From Parvibaculum sp039680535 (lineage in GTDB: Bacteria > Pseudomonadota > Alphaproteobacteria > Parvibaculales > Parvibaculaceae), in assembly GCF_039680535.1 (NCBI RefSeq), contig NZ_JBDKSS010000014.1, positions 124,001 to 188,000 of the forward strand: 64,000 bases of DNA. The letters run 5' to 3'. Both the position numbers and the translations under genes were made by a program. Each line of letters starts with the position of its first letter. Position 1 is the stretch's first letter. Positions 53,030 through 61,920 of this stretch are shown piece by piece. Below the pieces are notes generated by a model, which worked only from the letters and a program-made list of their open reading frames with translations, did not search any database and had not been told where the DNA came from.

Positions 53030-53989
53030 TTATCCCTCCAGGTTGACTCCCAGCCCCTCGTCCAATCCCAGCATGATATTGAGGCACTGCACGGCCTGCG
53101 CCGACGCCCCCTTGCCGAGATTGTCGAGCAGCGCCACGAGCCGCGCCTGCTTGTGCTGTTCATTGCCGAAGACGAAGAGCTTCAACTCGTTCGTGCCGTT
53201 GAGGCCTTCCGGGTCGAGCGTCTTCAGCGCCGCAGCTTCATCGAGTGAAGCGACCGAGACGAAGCGTTCGCCTGCGTAGGAATCCGCAATCGCCTCATGG
53301 ACGCGAGCAACCGTGGCATCGCCCGGCAGCGCCCAGAGCTGGAGCGGCACTTCCACGATCATGCCCTGGGCGTAGCGGCCCACGGCAGGCGCGAAAAGCG
53401 GCCTGTGATTCAAGCCGCCATGCACGCGGATCTCCTCGACATGCTTATGCTCAAGGCCCATCGCATAGATGCGATAAGGCACCTCGGTGTAATTCGGCGC
53501 CGCCTTGTCCTCGAACTCGGCAATCATCTGCTTGCCGCCGCCGGAATAGCCGGAAATCGCGTTCACCGTCACCGGCCAGCCGGACGGCAGAATGCCGGCC
53601 TGCGTCAGCGGCCTGATGAGCGAGATCGCGCCTGTCGGATAGCAGCCCGGATTGGTGATGCGCTTCGCACCCGCGATTTCCTTGCGTTGCCCTTTGCTCA
53701 TCTCGGGCAGGCCATAGGTCCAGCCGGGTGTCGTCCGGTGTGCGCTCGACGCGTCGATGACGCGCACCGATGGATTTTCGATGAGCGCCGCCGCTTCCTT
53801 CGCCGCTTCGTCCGGCAGGCAAAGGATCACGATGTCGGCGGCATTGAGCGCGTCCTTCCGCGCAGCCGCGTCCTTGCGCTTCTCGTCGCTCAGGCGAATG
53901 AATTCAAGGTCGCCCCGCTTCTCGAGCCGCGCCCTGATCTGGAGACCCGTGGTCCCCGCCTCGCCATCGATGAAAATCTGCGTCGTCAT
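53030..53989 (-). CDS. argC: N-acetyl-gamma-glutamyl-phosphate reductase
   Basis: A 319-residue NADP-dependent enzyme, third step of arginine synthesis. It starts TTQIFIDGEAGTTGLQIRAR, typical of the shorter type 2 ArgC. The catalytic Cys is in RITNPGCYPTGAISL near residue 117. It also has SGYSGGGKQMIAEFE and a late histidine in HGGLNHRPLFAP. The ATG at 53989 is the conserved start; the frame extends further without similarity. It lies downstream of rpsI beyond a terminator, which suggests its own promoter or read-through. Confidence 0.93.
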   Translation of the reverse strand: MTTQIFIDGEAGTTGLQIRARLEKRGDLEFIRLSDEKRKDAAARKDALNAADIVILCLPDEAAKEAAALIENPSVRVIDASSAHRTTPGWTYGLPEMSKGQRKEIAGAKRITNPGCYPTGAISLIRPLTQAGILPSGWPVTVNAISGYSGGGKQMIAEFEDKAAPNYTEVPYRIYAMGLEHKHVEEIRVHGGLNHRPLFAPAVGRYAQGMIVEVPLQLWALPGDATVARVHEAIADSYAGERFVSVASLDEAAALKTLDPEGLNGTNELKLFVFGNEQHKQARLVALLDNLGKGASAQAVQCLNIMLGLDEGLGVNLEG

Positions 53990-54027
53990 CTTTCGCTCCA
54001 CCCGACCTTCAGGAAAACCGCACAAAC

Positions 54028-54060
54028 AAAAAGGGCGCCTCGGAAATACCGAAGCGCCCT
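54028..54060 (-). terminator. Intrinsic terminator after rpsI
   Basis: On the minus strand GGGCGCTTCGG pairs with CCGAGGCGCCC around TATTT, followed by TTTTTGTTT. It lies 23 bases after the rpsI stop and inside the argC leader. Confidence 0.88.
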
Positions 54061-54082
54061 TGATCGTAACCGCGAAAAGCGA

Positions 54083-54556
54083 TCAGCGCTTCGAGAACTG
54101 GAAGCTACGGCGGGCCTTGGCCTTACCGTACTTCTTACGCTCGACCACACGGCTGTCGCGCGTCAGGAAGCCGTCCTTCTTCAGCACGGCGCGAAGGGCC
54201 GGCTCGAAGTAGGTCAGCGCGCGCGAGATGCCGTGACGGATCGCACCGGCCTGACCGGAGAGACCGCCGCCGATAACCGTCGCGGTGATGTCGTACTGCT
54301 TCTCGCGCTGAGCGGCGACGAGCGGCTGGTTCAGGATCATGCGGAGAACCGGACGCGCGAAGTAGCGGTCCAGCTCACGGCCGTTGATGACGATCTTGCC
54401 GGAGCCCGGTTTGATCCAGACGCGGGCGACCGCGTTCTTGCGCTTACCGGTCGCATAGGCGCGGCCGAACTTGTCGAGCTTCGGCTGGCGAACCTCGGGA
54501 GCCTCGGCCGCGATCGCGTCCTTCAGGTCCTCGAGCGAATGGGTCTCTTGCGCCAT
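54083..54556 (-). CDS. rpsI: 30S ribosomal protein S9
   Basis: A 157-residue S9 with an alphaproteobacterial N-terminal extension of about 30 residues before AYATGKRKNAVARVWIKPG. It has GGGLSGQAGAIRHGISRAL and the conserved C-terminus FLTRDSRVVERKKYGKAKAR ending SKR, which reaches the ribosomal P site. It overlaps the rplM stop by one base. Confidence 0.98.
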   Translation of the reverse strand: MAQETHSLEDLKDAIAAEAPEVRQPKLDKFGRAYATGKRKNAVARVWIKPGSGKIVINGRELDRYFARPVLRMILNQPLVAAQREKQYDITATVIGGGLSGQAGAIRHGISRALTYFEPALRAVLKKDGFLTRDSRVVERKKYGKAKARRSFQFSKR

Positions 54557-55020
54557 TATGCAACCCTCACATTCTTGCGATTGAGCGACGCGAAGTCGAT
54601 CTTCTGAGGCTGCTGCGCCTCATGCGGATGGCTCGGACCGGCATAGATGTGCAGGTTGCCCATCTGCTTGCGGGCGAGCGGACCGCGCGCGATCATGCGC
54701 TTCACGGCCAGTTCGAGCACGCGCTCGGGGAAACGGCCCTCAAGAAGCTTCTTGGGCGAGGTTTCCTTGATACCGCCGGGGTGACCCGTGTGGCGGTAGT
54801 AGCGCTTGTCCTCGTACTTCGCACCGGTGAAGGCAACCTTCTCGGCGTTGATAACGATGACATGGTCGCCGTCGTCGAGGTGGGGCGTGTAGGTCGGCTT
54901 GTGCTTGCCGCGCAGCCGGTTCGCGACGAACGTCGCGAGACGACCTACGACGACGCCTTCGGCGTCGATCACGATCCACTTCTTCTCGATCTCGGCGGGT
55001 TTCGCGGAATAGGTCTTCAT
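54556..55020 (-). CDS. rplM: 50S ribosomal protein L13
   Basis: A 154-residue L13. It begins MKTYSAKPAEIEKKWIVIDA and contains GRLATFVANRLRGKHKPTYT, the conserved YRHTGHPGGIKE stretch and AVKRMIARGPLARKQMGNLH. The rplM-rpsI order is universal in bacteria. Confidence 0.98.
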   Translation of the reverse strand: MKTYSAKPAEIEKKWIVIDAEGVVVGRLATFVANRLRGKHKPTYTPHLDDGDHVIVINAEKVAFTGAKYEDKRYYRHTGHPGGIKETSPKKLLEGRFPERVLELAVKRMIARGPLARKQMGNLHIYAGPSHPHEAQQPQKIDFASLNRKNVRVA

Positions 55021-55043
55021 GCGAAAAATCCTGCGGAATCTGC

Positions 55044-55065
55044 AAAAGGGCCGGAAATCGGCCCT
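55044..55065 (-). terminator. Hairpin upstream of rplM
   Basis: On the minus strand AGGGCCG-atttc-CGGCCCTTTT, between the MFS gene stop (55173) and the rplM start. It could end MFS transcripts or act as an attenuator in the ribosomal leader. The stem is six to seven pairs with a short T-run. Confidence 0.5.
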
Positions 55066-55172
55066 CGTCTGGGCGCGCTTCTAAGGCAGGTTCGGCATAG
55101 TGTCAACGGAAATGGCCTGAAAACCGCTGAAATCCGGCAGTTTTTCGTATGCGGTATCATAGTGCCGCGTTT

Positions 55173-56549
55173 CTAGCGCTTCACCGATGGCTGAACCGAA
55201 AGCCGGAGCGAGCTCATGACCATGCCCGCCAGCGCGAAGCCTGCAGCCATGTAAAGCGCGGTATGCGTGCCATCCGGGCGAAGATTGAAGATCAGGGCGA
55301 CCATCGCCGCCCCGACCGTCTGCCCCAGAAGCCGCGCTGTGCCGAGCATTCCGCTTGCCCCGCCGGTCCGCTCCACGGGAGCCGAACCGATGATCGTCCG
55401 GTTGTTGGGCGACTGAAAAAGCGCGAATCCGGCCCCGCAAAGCATCATCCGCCACACGATGTCGAGCGTGCCCGGATCGGCGGGCAGCATGGCGAGCGAT
55501 ATCAGGCCGGCGGCGAAAAGGGCCATTCCAACCCCGCCGAGAAGCCCGGAGGGGTAGCGATCCGCAAGGCGGCCCGCCAGCGGCGCCACGACCATGATGG
55601 TCATGGGCCAGGGCGTCATGAGGAGGCCCGTCGCGACCTCGCTGCGGCCGACCACGCTCTGCATGAAGAAAGGCAGCGTGACATAGGCCGCCGCCTGCCC
55701 TGCGAAGGAACAGATCGACGTGCAGATCGACATGGCGAAGACCGGAATCTTCAGAAGATCGATCGGAAGAAGCGGCGAAAGCCGCCCGCGCTGCCGCCAC
55801 ACCAGCAGAAAGCCGCAGACAAGCGCGCCGCCGATTTCCAGCATGATGGGCCAATAGCCATGCGGGCGGGCCGTGCCGCGCCCGAAATCGTCGATGGCAA
55901 TGATGACCAGCGCGATGGTGACGGCGTTGAGGGCCGCGCTCGTCCAGTCGAAACGATGACTGCCGCGCGTCGTCTCCGGCAGGCTGCGCGAAATCGCAAA
56001 GGCAAGAATGCTGAGCGGCACATTGACGGCGAAGAGCCATGGCCAGGTCGCGATGGAAAGGATACCCGCCGCTATGGTCGGCCCAAGCGCTGCCGCCGTC
56101 GCCACCACGAAGGCCGTGATGCCGATGCCGCGTCCGAGCTGCGCCTTGGGATAGGTGAAGCGCGTGAGCGCCGAATTGACGCTCATGATCCCCGCCGCGC
56201 CCGCGCCCTGCAGAATGCGCGCGAGTGTCAGCGTGGTCAGCGAGTCCGCCATCGCACAGGCAAGCGACGCGATCCCGAAAAGCACGATGCCCCAGCGATA
56301 GATCGTCCGATAACCAACGAGCTCGCCGAGCGAGGAAAGCGGCAGCAGCGAAATCATGACGATGAGCTGATAGGCGTTCACGATCCAGATCGACTCCGCC
56401 GCCGTCGCCTTGAGATCGCGCGCAATGGTCGGCAGCGCGATATTGGCGATCGAGCCGTCGATCACGGCCATGGTGATGCCGATCCCGACGGTCAGCGCCG
56501 CCCAATGGCGCCGCGGAACGGGAAGCCCATCTGTCGCCGTTACTGTCAT
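55173..56549 (-). CDS. MFS drug-efflux-type transporter (DHA2/EmrB-QacA family)
   Basis: A 458-residue major facilitator protein with about 14 helices. Helix 1 has GIGITMAVIDGSIANIALPTI, the DHA2 motif D1. Motif A is LGELVGYRTIYRWG. Motif C-like LARILQGAGAAGIMSVNSAL lies near residue 115. Such proteins export hydrophobic compounds by proton exchange. It follows the hotdog gene by 13 bases, suggesting a two-gene operon. The substrate is unknown. Confidence 0.88.
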   Translation of the reverse strand: MTVTATDGLPVPRRHWAALTVGIGITMAVIDGSIANIALPTIARDLKATAAESIWIVNAYQLIVMISLLPLSSLGELVGYRTIYRWGIVLFGIASLACAMADSLTTLTLARILQGAGAAGIMSVNSALTRFTYPKAQLGRGIGITAFVVATAAALGPTIAAGILSIATWPWLFAVNVPLSILAFAISRSLPETTRGSHRFDWTSAALNAVTIALVIIAIDDFGRGTARPHGYWPIMLEIGGALVCGFLLVWRQRGRLSPLLPIDLLKIPVFAMSICTSICSFAGQAAAYVTLPFFMQSVVGRSEVATGLLMTPWPMTIMVVAPLAGRLADRYPSGLLGGVGMALFAAGLISLAMLPADPGTLDIVWRMMLCGAGFALFQSPNNRTIIGSAPVERTGGASGMLGTARLLGQTVGAAMVALIFNLRPDGTHTALYMAAGFALAGMVMSSLRLSVQPSVKR

Positions 56550-56562
56550 CGAGCGAAACGCG

Positions 56563-57039
56563 TCATCTGTCGGGCGGGATCGAATAGGTCGAGGTCACAT
56601 GGGCGACGGGCCCGTCGAGCCCCTCCTGCCACATGAGCACATCGCCGACCGCAAGCCTGCGTCCGAGCTTCAGGAGCTTCGCCTCGGCAATGATATCGTC
56701 CGGGCCCGGCTTCCTGAGGAAGTTGATGCTGAGATTGGTCGTGACCGCCAGCGCCACCGGCCCGATATGGGCGAGCACCACGGCATACATGGCGTAGTCC
56801 GCCAGCGCCATCATGGCCGGACCCGAGATCGTGCCGCCGGGGCGCAGGTTCCTGTCGGAATAGCGAAGACGCAGCCGCGCGGTCCCGGGACCTACCTCCT
56901 CGATCACATTGAGGCGCCCGCCTTCATGCATCTGCGGAAATGCCACGTCCATGAAGCGGTCGAGTTCCTCGACGCTCATGATGGGACTGAGATCGGCCAC
57001 GCGCGCCTCCTTGTTCTTATTTGCCTTGCGCTGGTTCAT
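56563..57039 (-). CDS. PaaI-family hotdog thioesterase
   Basis: A 158-residue hotdog protein. A charged N-terminus (MNQRKANKNKEARVADLSPI) is followed by the core with RPGGTISGPAMMALADYAMY, where GGTISGP replaces the common GG(I/M)HGG. LSINFLRKPGPDDIIAEAKL comes next. It is a probable acyl-CoA thioesterase. It is upstream of the MFS gene in the same direction and divergent from the GNAT gene with a 26-base gap. Confidence 0.82.
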   Translation of the reverse strand: MNQRKANKNKEARVADLSPIMSVEELDRFMDVAFPQMHEGGRLNVIEEVGPGTARLRLRYSDRNLRPGGTISGPAMMALADYAMYAVVLAHIGPVALAVTTNLSINFLRKPGPDDIIAEAKLLKLGRRLAVGDVLMWQEGLDGPVAHVTSTYSIPPDR

Positions 57040-57065
57040 ACTAGTGCGCCCTCACTCGCTCAACC

Positions 57066-57620
57066 ATGCTCATGCCTGCACAGCCGACAAACATGGAAAC
57101 TCAACGCCTGATCCTGCGTCCCTGGCGCGAGGAGGACATCGAGCCGTTCGCCGCCATGTCAACCGATCCTGCCGTCGCGGAATATCTGGGCGGCCCGCTC
57201 GACCGAGCCGGAGCCGAGGCCGCCATGTCGCGCATCGTCGCTCATTTCGCAGAACATGGTTTCGGCTTCTGGGCTCTGGAACTCAAGGGCGCCGCGCCCT
57301 TCCTCGGCTTTGCCGGATTGCAGCATGTAGGCTTCGACGCGCCTTTCACGCCCGCCGTAGAGATCGGCTGGCGTCTCGCCCGGGAGCATTGGGGCAAAGG
57401 CTATGCGACGGAAGCGGCGCACGCGGCCATCGCCTTCGGCTTCGAGACGCTCGGCCTCGATGAAATCGTTGCCTTCACCGTGCCCGCCAATCTGCGGTCC
57501 CGCGCGGTGATGGAGCGGCTCGGCATGAAGCGCGACCCGGCGGAGGATTTCGACCATCCGCGCCTCCCCGAAGGGCATCTACTGAAGCGGCATGTACTTT
57601 ACCGCATCGCCCTCGCCTGA
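57066..57620 (+). CDS. GNAT acetyltransferase, RimJ/RimL-like
   Basis: A 184-residue acetyltransferase of the Acetyltransf_3 type. It has METQRLILRPWREEDIEPFA near the start, EIGWRLAREHWGKGYATEAA with the acetyl-CoA loop near residue 105, and the ending VPANLRSRAVMERLGMKRD, the typical AxNxxSxxVxEKxGF pattern. The start may be the ATG at 57066 or at 57093; neither has a clear ribosome binding site. The substrate is unknown. Confidence 0.85.
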   Translation: MLMPAQPTNMETQRLILRPWREEDIEPFAAMSTDPAVAEYLGGPLDRAGAEAAMSRIVAHFAEHGFGFWALELKGAAPFLGFAGLQHVGFDAPFTPAVEIGWRLAREHWGKGYATEAAHAAIAFGFETLGLDEIVAFTVPANLRSRAVMERLGMKRDPAEDFDHPRLPEGHLLKRHVLYRIALA

Positions 57621-57676
57621 AGTCCGCGCCGAGGCTATGCTTTCCCCAAAGCAATAAGCCGCAACCGAGGAAGCCC

Positions 57677-58492
57677 ATGTCGGAGCCTGCCATCAAATCA
57701 GCCGAGCCCCTTCTTCTGCGCGACGACCGCGACGGCATTGCGACGCTCACGCTCAATCGCGGCCCGCAGCGCAATGCGCTTTCGGAAGGGCTGATGGCGG
57801 CGCTGACGGACGAACTCACCCTGATCGCGAAAGACCGCAATGTGCGCGTCGTCGTGATCGCCGCAAACGGTCCGGCCTTTTCGGCGGGCCACGACCTCAA
57901 GGAACTGACCGCGCACCGGACCGACGCGGATCGCGGCCGCGCCTATTTCCAGAAGCTGATGAAGCAGTGCAGCACGTTGATGCAGACGATCGTGCGCTTG
58001 CCGAAGCCCGTCATCGCGCGCGTTCATGGCATCGCCACGGCGGCTGGCTGCCAGCTCGTCGCCAGCTGCGATCTTGCCGTCGCCGCGAACACCGCCAAAT
58101 TCGCAACGCCCGGCGTCAATATCGGCCTCTTCTGCTCGACGCCGATGGTCGCCCTCTCGCGCAATGTGCATCGCAAGCATGCGATGGAAATGCTGCTCAC
58201 CGGCGACATGATCGACGCGGCCCGCGCCGCCGAAATCGGCCTCATCAACAAGTCCGTGCCGCTCGAACAGCTCGACGATGCGGTCTGGGGGCTGGCGCGG
58301 GACATCGCCTCGAAATCCTCGCTCACGCTCTCCATCGGCAAGGAGGCGTTCTACGAGCAGCTCGAGAAGGGCCTTGGCGATGCCTATGACTATGCGAGCG
58401 AAGTCATGGTGAAGAACATGCTCGCCCGCGACGCCGAAGAAGGCATTTCAGCCTTCATCGAGAAGCGCGAGCCGACATGGGAGGATCGCTGA
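57677..58492 (+). CDS. Enoyl-CoA hydratase/isomerase family protein
   Basis: A 271-residue crotonase-fold protein. The oxyanion-hole segments are AFSAGHDLKEL near residue 72 and HGIATAAGCQLVASCDLAVA near residue 120. The second half (GLFCSTPMVALSRNVHRKHA, then MLLTGDMIDAARAAEIGLIN) matches enoyl-CoA hydratases of the ECHDC3-like group, which often lack one of the two catalytic glutamates. Function in acyl-CoA metabolism is likely but hydratase activity is not certain. Confidence 0.85.
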   Translation: MSEPAIKSAEPLLLRDDRDGIATLTLNRGPQRNALSEGLMAALTDELTLIAKDRNVRVVVIAANGPAFSAGHDLKELTAHRTDADRGRAYFQKLMKQCSTLMQTIVRLPKPVIARVHGIATAAGCQLVASCDLAVAANTAKFATPGVNIGLFCSTPMVALSRNVHRKHAMEMLLTGDMIDAARAAEIGLINKSVPLEQLDDAVWGLARDIASKSSLTLSIGKEAFYEQLEKGLGDAYDYASEVMVKNMLARDAEEGISAFIEKREPTWEDR

Positions 58493-58495
58493 CCC

Positions 58496-58918
58496 GTGGC
58501 GCAGGATCATTACGGCCCGGACGACATCCGCGAGATTCTCCAATCCACCAGGGTGATCGCACTCGTGGGCGCGAGCGCGAACCCGTCCCGCGACAGCAAC
58601 GAGGTCATGCGCTACCTGCAGGCCAAGGGCTATCGGGTCATCCCGGTGAACCCCGGCCTCGCCGGTCAGACGCTCAATGGCGAACTCGTCTATGCGACGC
58701 TTCGCCATATACCCTACAAGATTGATATGGTAGATGTATTCCGCAACTCGGAGGCGGCAGGGCCCGTCTGCGACGAGGCGGTCGAGGTCGGCGCTAAGTC
58801 GGTCTGGATGCAGCTTGGGGTCATAAACCCGCAAGGTGCCGCCAGAGCGGAGGCCGCCGGACTCAAAGTCGTGATGGACCGCTGTCCAAAAATCGAAATG
58901 CCGAGGCTGGGCCTTTAG
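58496..58918 (+). CDS. CoA-binding domain protein (YccU-like)
   Basis: A 140-residue Rossmann-fold CoA-binding protein. It has STRVIALVGASANPSRDSNE near residue 15, YRVIPVNPGLAGQTLNGE near residue 48, and VWMQLGVINPQGAARAEAAG near residue 102. It starts at GTG, three bases after the enoyl-CoA hydratase gene, with GGAGG further upstream, so the two are probably an operon. The biochemical role of this family is poorly known. Confidence 0.88.
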   Translation: MAQDHYGPDDIREILQSTRVIALVGASANPSRDSNEVMRYLQAKGYRVIPVNPGLAGQTLNGELVYATLRHIPYKIDMVDVFRNSEAAGPVCDEAVEVGAKSVWMQLGVINPQGAARAEAAGLKVVMDRCPKIEMPRLGL

Positions 58919-58949
58919 CCTTCGCGCTCGACCGAAAAAGGAGACCTAA

Positions 58950-60224
58950 ATGGCCGAATATTCCTTCAGTACACTTGCAATCCATGCGGGCGCCAAGCCG
59001 GACCCGACGACGGGCGCGCGCGCGACCCCGATCTTCCAGACGACCTCCTTCGTTTTCGAGGATGTCGATCACGCGGCCTCGCTCTTCGGCCTGCAGGCGT
59101 TCGGCAACATCTACACGCGCATCACCAATCCGACGACCGCCGTGCTCGAAGAGCGCGTTGCGGCGCTCGAAGGCGGCACGGCGGCGCTCGCGGTCGCATC
59201 CGGCCACGCGGCGCAGATGCTCGCATTCCACACGCTGCTTGAGCCAGGCGATCATTTCGTTGCCGCCAAGCAGCTTTATGGCGGCTCGATCAACCAGTTC
59301 GGCCACGCCTTCAAGAAATTCGGCTGGGAAGTCGACTGGGTCGACATCAACGATCCGGCGAATGTGAAGAAGGCCATCGGCCCGAAGACCAAGGCGGTCT
59401 TCATCGAAAGCCTCGCCAATCCGGGCGGCATCGTCACCGACATTGCAGCCATCGCGAAGATCGCGCATGAGGCGGGCATTCCGCTCATCGTCGACAACAC
59501 GCTCGCCTCGCCCTACCTCATCCGTCCGATCGAGCATGGCGCGGATATCGTCGTGCATTCGGCGACGAAGTTCCTCGGCGGCCATGGCAACTCCATGGGC
59601 GGCATCATCGTCGATGCGGGCAAGTTCGATTGGTCGAAGGACAACAAGTACAAGACGCTGTCGGAGCCGTGCGACTCCTATCACGGCCTCGAAATCCACA
59701 AGACCTTCGGCAACATCGCCTTCGCCATCGCCTGCCGCGTGCTCGGCCTGCGCGATCTCGGGCCGGCGATCTCACCCTTCAATGCCTTCATGATCCAGAC
59801 CGGCATCGAGACGCTGCCGCTGCGCATGCAGCGCCATTCGGACTCGGCGCTGAAGGTCGCCCAGTTCCTGAAGACGCATCCGAAGGTAAGCTGGGTTTCC
59901 TATGCGGGCCTGCCGGACGATCCCTATCACGCGCTTCAGCAGAAATATTCGCCGAAGGGCGCTGGCGCCGTCTTCACCTTCGGCGTCAAGGGTGGCTACG
60001 AGGCGGGCGTGAACCTCGTGAATGGCGTGAAGCTCCTCTCCCATCTCGCCAATGTCGGCGACACGCGGAGCCTCATCATCCATCCTTCCTCGACGACGCA
60101 TCGTCAGCTTACGGACGAGCAGCAGGCGTCGGCCGGCGCGGGCAAGGACGTGGTACGCCTGTCGGTGGGCCTCGAAGATCCTGCGGATATCATCGCCGAT
60201 CTGGACCAGGCGCTGAACGCGTAA
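58950..60224 (+). CDS. metY: O-acetylhomoserine sulfhydrylase
   Basis: A 424-residue Cys/Met-metabolism PLP enzyme that makes homocysteine from O-acetylhomoserine and sulfide. The PLP lysine is in VHSATKFLGGHGNSMGGIIV near residue 205. The N-terminus has GARATPIFQTTSFVFEDVDH and IYTRITNPTTAVLEER. The length and the late NPTTAVLEERVAALEGG features fit MetY rather than MetB or MetC. With metC and cysK in this window the cell has both transsulfuration and direct sulfhydrylation. GGAGA precedes the ATG. Confidence 0.92.
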   Translation: MAEYSFSTLAIHAGAKPDPTTGARATPIFQTTSFVFEDVDHAASLFGLQAFGNIYTRITNPTTAVLEERVAALEGGTAALAVASGHAAQMLAFHTLLEPGDHFVAAKQLYGGSINQFGHAFKKFGWEVDWVDINDPANVKKAIGPKTKAVFIESLANPGGIVTDIAAIAKIAHEAGIPLIVDNTLASPYLIRPIEHGADIVVHSATKFLGGHGNSMGGIIVDAGKFDWSKDNKYKTLSEPCDSYHGLEIHKTFGNIAFAIACRVLGLRDLGPAISPFNAFMIQTGIETLPLRMQRHSDSALKVAQFLKTHPKVSWVSYAGLPDDPYHALQQKYSPKGAGAVFTFGVKGGYEAGVNLVNGVKLLSHLANVGDTRSLIIHPSSTTHRQLTDEQQASAGAGKDVVRLSVGLEDPADIIADLDQALNA

Positions 60225-60243
60225 GCGCCTGATCTGCCCTTCT

Positions 60244-60275
60244 GCGTCATGGCCCGGCTCGTCCGGGCCATCGAC
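60244..60275. repeat. Palindromic repeat-like hairpin
   Basis: GCGTCATGGCCCGGctcgtCCGGGCCATCGACG, a single-arm relative of the TGTCA-type elements, downstream of metY. It stands next to a true terminator at 60300. Confidence 0.45.
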
Positions 60276-60299
60276 GTCTTTCGACAAAGGTTGAAATAA

Positions 60300-60332
60300 A
60301 AATGCCCCGCGCGAGCGGGGCATTTCCTTTTT
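60300..60332. terminator. Bidirectional intrinsic terminator
   Basis: AAATGCCCCGC-gcga-GCGGGGCATTT is an 11-bp stem. On the plus strand CCTTTTT follows; on the minus strand TTATTTC follows. It serves the convergent metY and ctaA genes. Confidence 0.9.
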
Positions 60333-60344
60333 CGGTGAGGCGTA

Positions 60345-61409
60345 TCAGGCGCTGAGCCGCTTCGCGTGGATGATCGCGAGTGTGAAGACGACGAGAGCGC
60401 CAGCCTGATGCGCGGCGCCGAGCGGAACGGGCACGGCCCAGAGCAGCGCCCAAATGCCGAGGCCGATCTGCGCGAGAACGGCAAGCGCGAGCCAGGTCGC
60501 GCTGCGCGAGGCCTGCGCGAATGGCCGCGCAGCAATCCAGTGCCAGCCCACCATGATGGCGACCAGATAGGCGACCATGCGGTGATCGAACTGCGCGGTC
60601 AGATGGCTCTCGAAAAAATTGAGCCAGAACGGCGACAGGTCGAACAGGCGCGGCGGGATGAAGGCGCCGTCGATCAGCGGCCATGTATTGTAGATGTAAC
60701 CGGCCTTGAGACCGGCGACGAAGCCGCCGAGCAGCATCTGGAAAAAGACGAGACCGGCCAGAGCCAGCGCTGCCTTGCGAAGGCCGCCGACAGCCTCTAT
60801 CGCCGCGCGCTCGCGCCAGAGGCCGAGCGCCACCCAGACCATGTAGGCATAGATCAGCGTCGCAAGGCCGAGATGCGCGGTAAGCCGGTATTGGCTGACA
60901 TCGACGCGATGGCTGAGACCGCTCTTCACCATCCACCAGCCAAGCGCGCCCTGAAGGCCGCCCAGCACGAACATGACGGCAAGCCGCGGCGCCAGCGCCC
61001 GCTCGATGCGGCACGTCGCAAGGAACCAGAGAAACGGCACGAGGAAGGCGAAGCCGATGAAGCGCCCGAGGAACCTGTGCGACCATTCCCACCAGAAGAT
61101 CGATTTGAACTCGCCAAGCGTCATGCCCTTGTTCACGAGCTCGTATTGCGGGATCTGCTGATATTTGGCGAAAGCGTCCGCCCAGACTTCATCGTTCAGG
61201 GGCGGCAGCGCCCCCATGACGGGCTTCCACTCGGTGATGGAGAGGCCGGACTCGGTGAGGCGGGTGAGACCGCCCACGACGACCATCGCGAAAATGAGTC
61301 CCGCAACCGCAAAGAGCCAGAGGGCGATCTGGCGGCGGGCGGCAATCTGACGCCCGCTTGGGCCCGCTTGGCCAGCCTCGGCCTTCGACGTTTCGATACT
61401 CATTGTCAT
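60345..61409 (-). CDS. ctaA: Heme A synthase
   Basis: A 354-residue, eight-helix CtaA/COX15 protein that oxidises heme O to heme A for cytochrome aa3 oxidase. The first helix is followed by VVVGGLTRLTESGLSITEWK with the conserved region. FKSIFWWEWSHRFLGRFIGF and GLSHRVDVSQYRLTAHLGLA follow, with heme-ligand histidines in EWSHRFLG, TAHLGLA, DHRMVAYLV and GAAHQAG. I use the ATG at 61409 with GAGGG five bases upstream. The long form is the type found in alphaproteobacteria and mitochondria. Confidence 0.95.
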   Translation of the reverse strand: MTMSIETSKAEAGQAGPSGRQIAARRQIALWLFAVAGLIFAMVVVGGLTRLTESGLSITEWKPVMGALPPLNDEVWADAFAKYQQIPQYELVNKGMTLGEFKSIFWWEWSHRFLGRFIGFAFLVPFLWFLATCRIERALAPRLAVMFVLGGLQGALGWWMVKSGLSHRVDVSQYRLTAHLGLATLIYAYMVWVALGLWRERAAIEAVGGLRKAALALAGLVFFQMLLGGFVAGLKAGYIYNTWPLIDGAFIPPRLFDLSPFWLNFFESHLTAQFDHRMVAYLVAIMVGWHWIAARPFAQASRSATWLALAVLAQIGLGIWALLWAVPVPLGAAHQAGALVVFTLAIIHAKRLSA

Positions 61410-61495
61410 GGAAACCCTCGAAACGGCCCTTTGCGGCGGCAGGAGGAATGCCGTATCAGAGCGCCATCGACATTCCACCGAGACCGGAGACCGCT

Positions 61496-61708
61496 ATGCG
61501 CCGCCTGCCCATTCGCATCCGCAAGCTCATCGGCACAATTGTGCTGCTGGTCTTCCTGACGCTCTATTCGTTCCTGATCATGACGATCGCGGTCAGCGGC
61601 CATCTGCCGGAACATGGTGTCGTGCAGTTCTTCTATTATGTGATCGCCGGGACGATCTGGGCCCTGCCCGCCCGCTATCTGATGATCTGGATGGTGCGCC
61701 CGGACTGA
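61496..61708 (+). CDS. DUF2842 family membrane protein
   Basis: A 70-residue protein with two membrane helices (LIGTIVLLVFLTLYSFLIMT and FFYYVIAGTIWALPARYLMI). It starts MRRLPIRIRK and ends WMVRPD, fitting DUF2842, a small family common in alphaproteobacteria. GGAG lies about eight bases before the ATG at 61496. The function is unknown. It is divergent from ctaA with an 86-base gap. Confidence 0.85.
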   Translation: MRRLPIRIRKLIGTIVLLVFLTLYSFLIMTIAVSGHLPEHGVVQFFYYVIAGTIWALPARYLMIWMVRPD

Positions 61709-61741
61709 GCGCGCCGCACATCATCGAAGAACGGGGCTCGC

Positions 61742-61822
61742 TTAGAAGAACGAGCCCGTCATCGTCTTGTTCAGCGCGACGATGACGATGAGGAAGATCA
61801 CGATCGGAAGAATGGTGGTCAT
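61742..61822 (-). CDS. 26-residue single-helix membrane microprotein
   Basis: An open frame of 26 codons starting MTTILPIVIFLIVIVALNKT and ending GSFF. Nearly the whole chain is one membrane helix, with a short polar end. AGGAG stands seven bases before the ATG, an excellent site. It lies between tRNA-Pro and the convergent DUF2842 gene. I believe it is a real small membrane protein; I do not know a family or function. The composition, strongly hydrophobic with few charges, argues against chance. Confidence 0.55.
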   Translation of the reverse strand: MTTILPIVIFLIVIVALNKTMTGSFF

Positions 61823-61920
61823 CTGGAACTCCTGAGTCTCTCGATTTGAGCCGCACATTGCCGCAAGGCTGGCCATAAGAAAAGGGCTAACGGGATAAAA
61901 CCCGCCAGCCCTTTGTTAGA

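Noticed and set aside
55081..56505. Alternative minus-strand frame (474 codons) overlapping the MFS gene
   Set aside because: The frame at 55173-56549 has the DHA2 helices and motifs; the other is its frame-shifted shadow.
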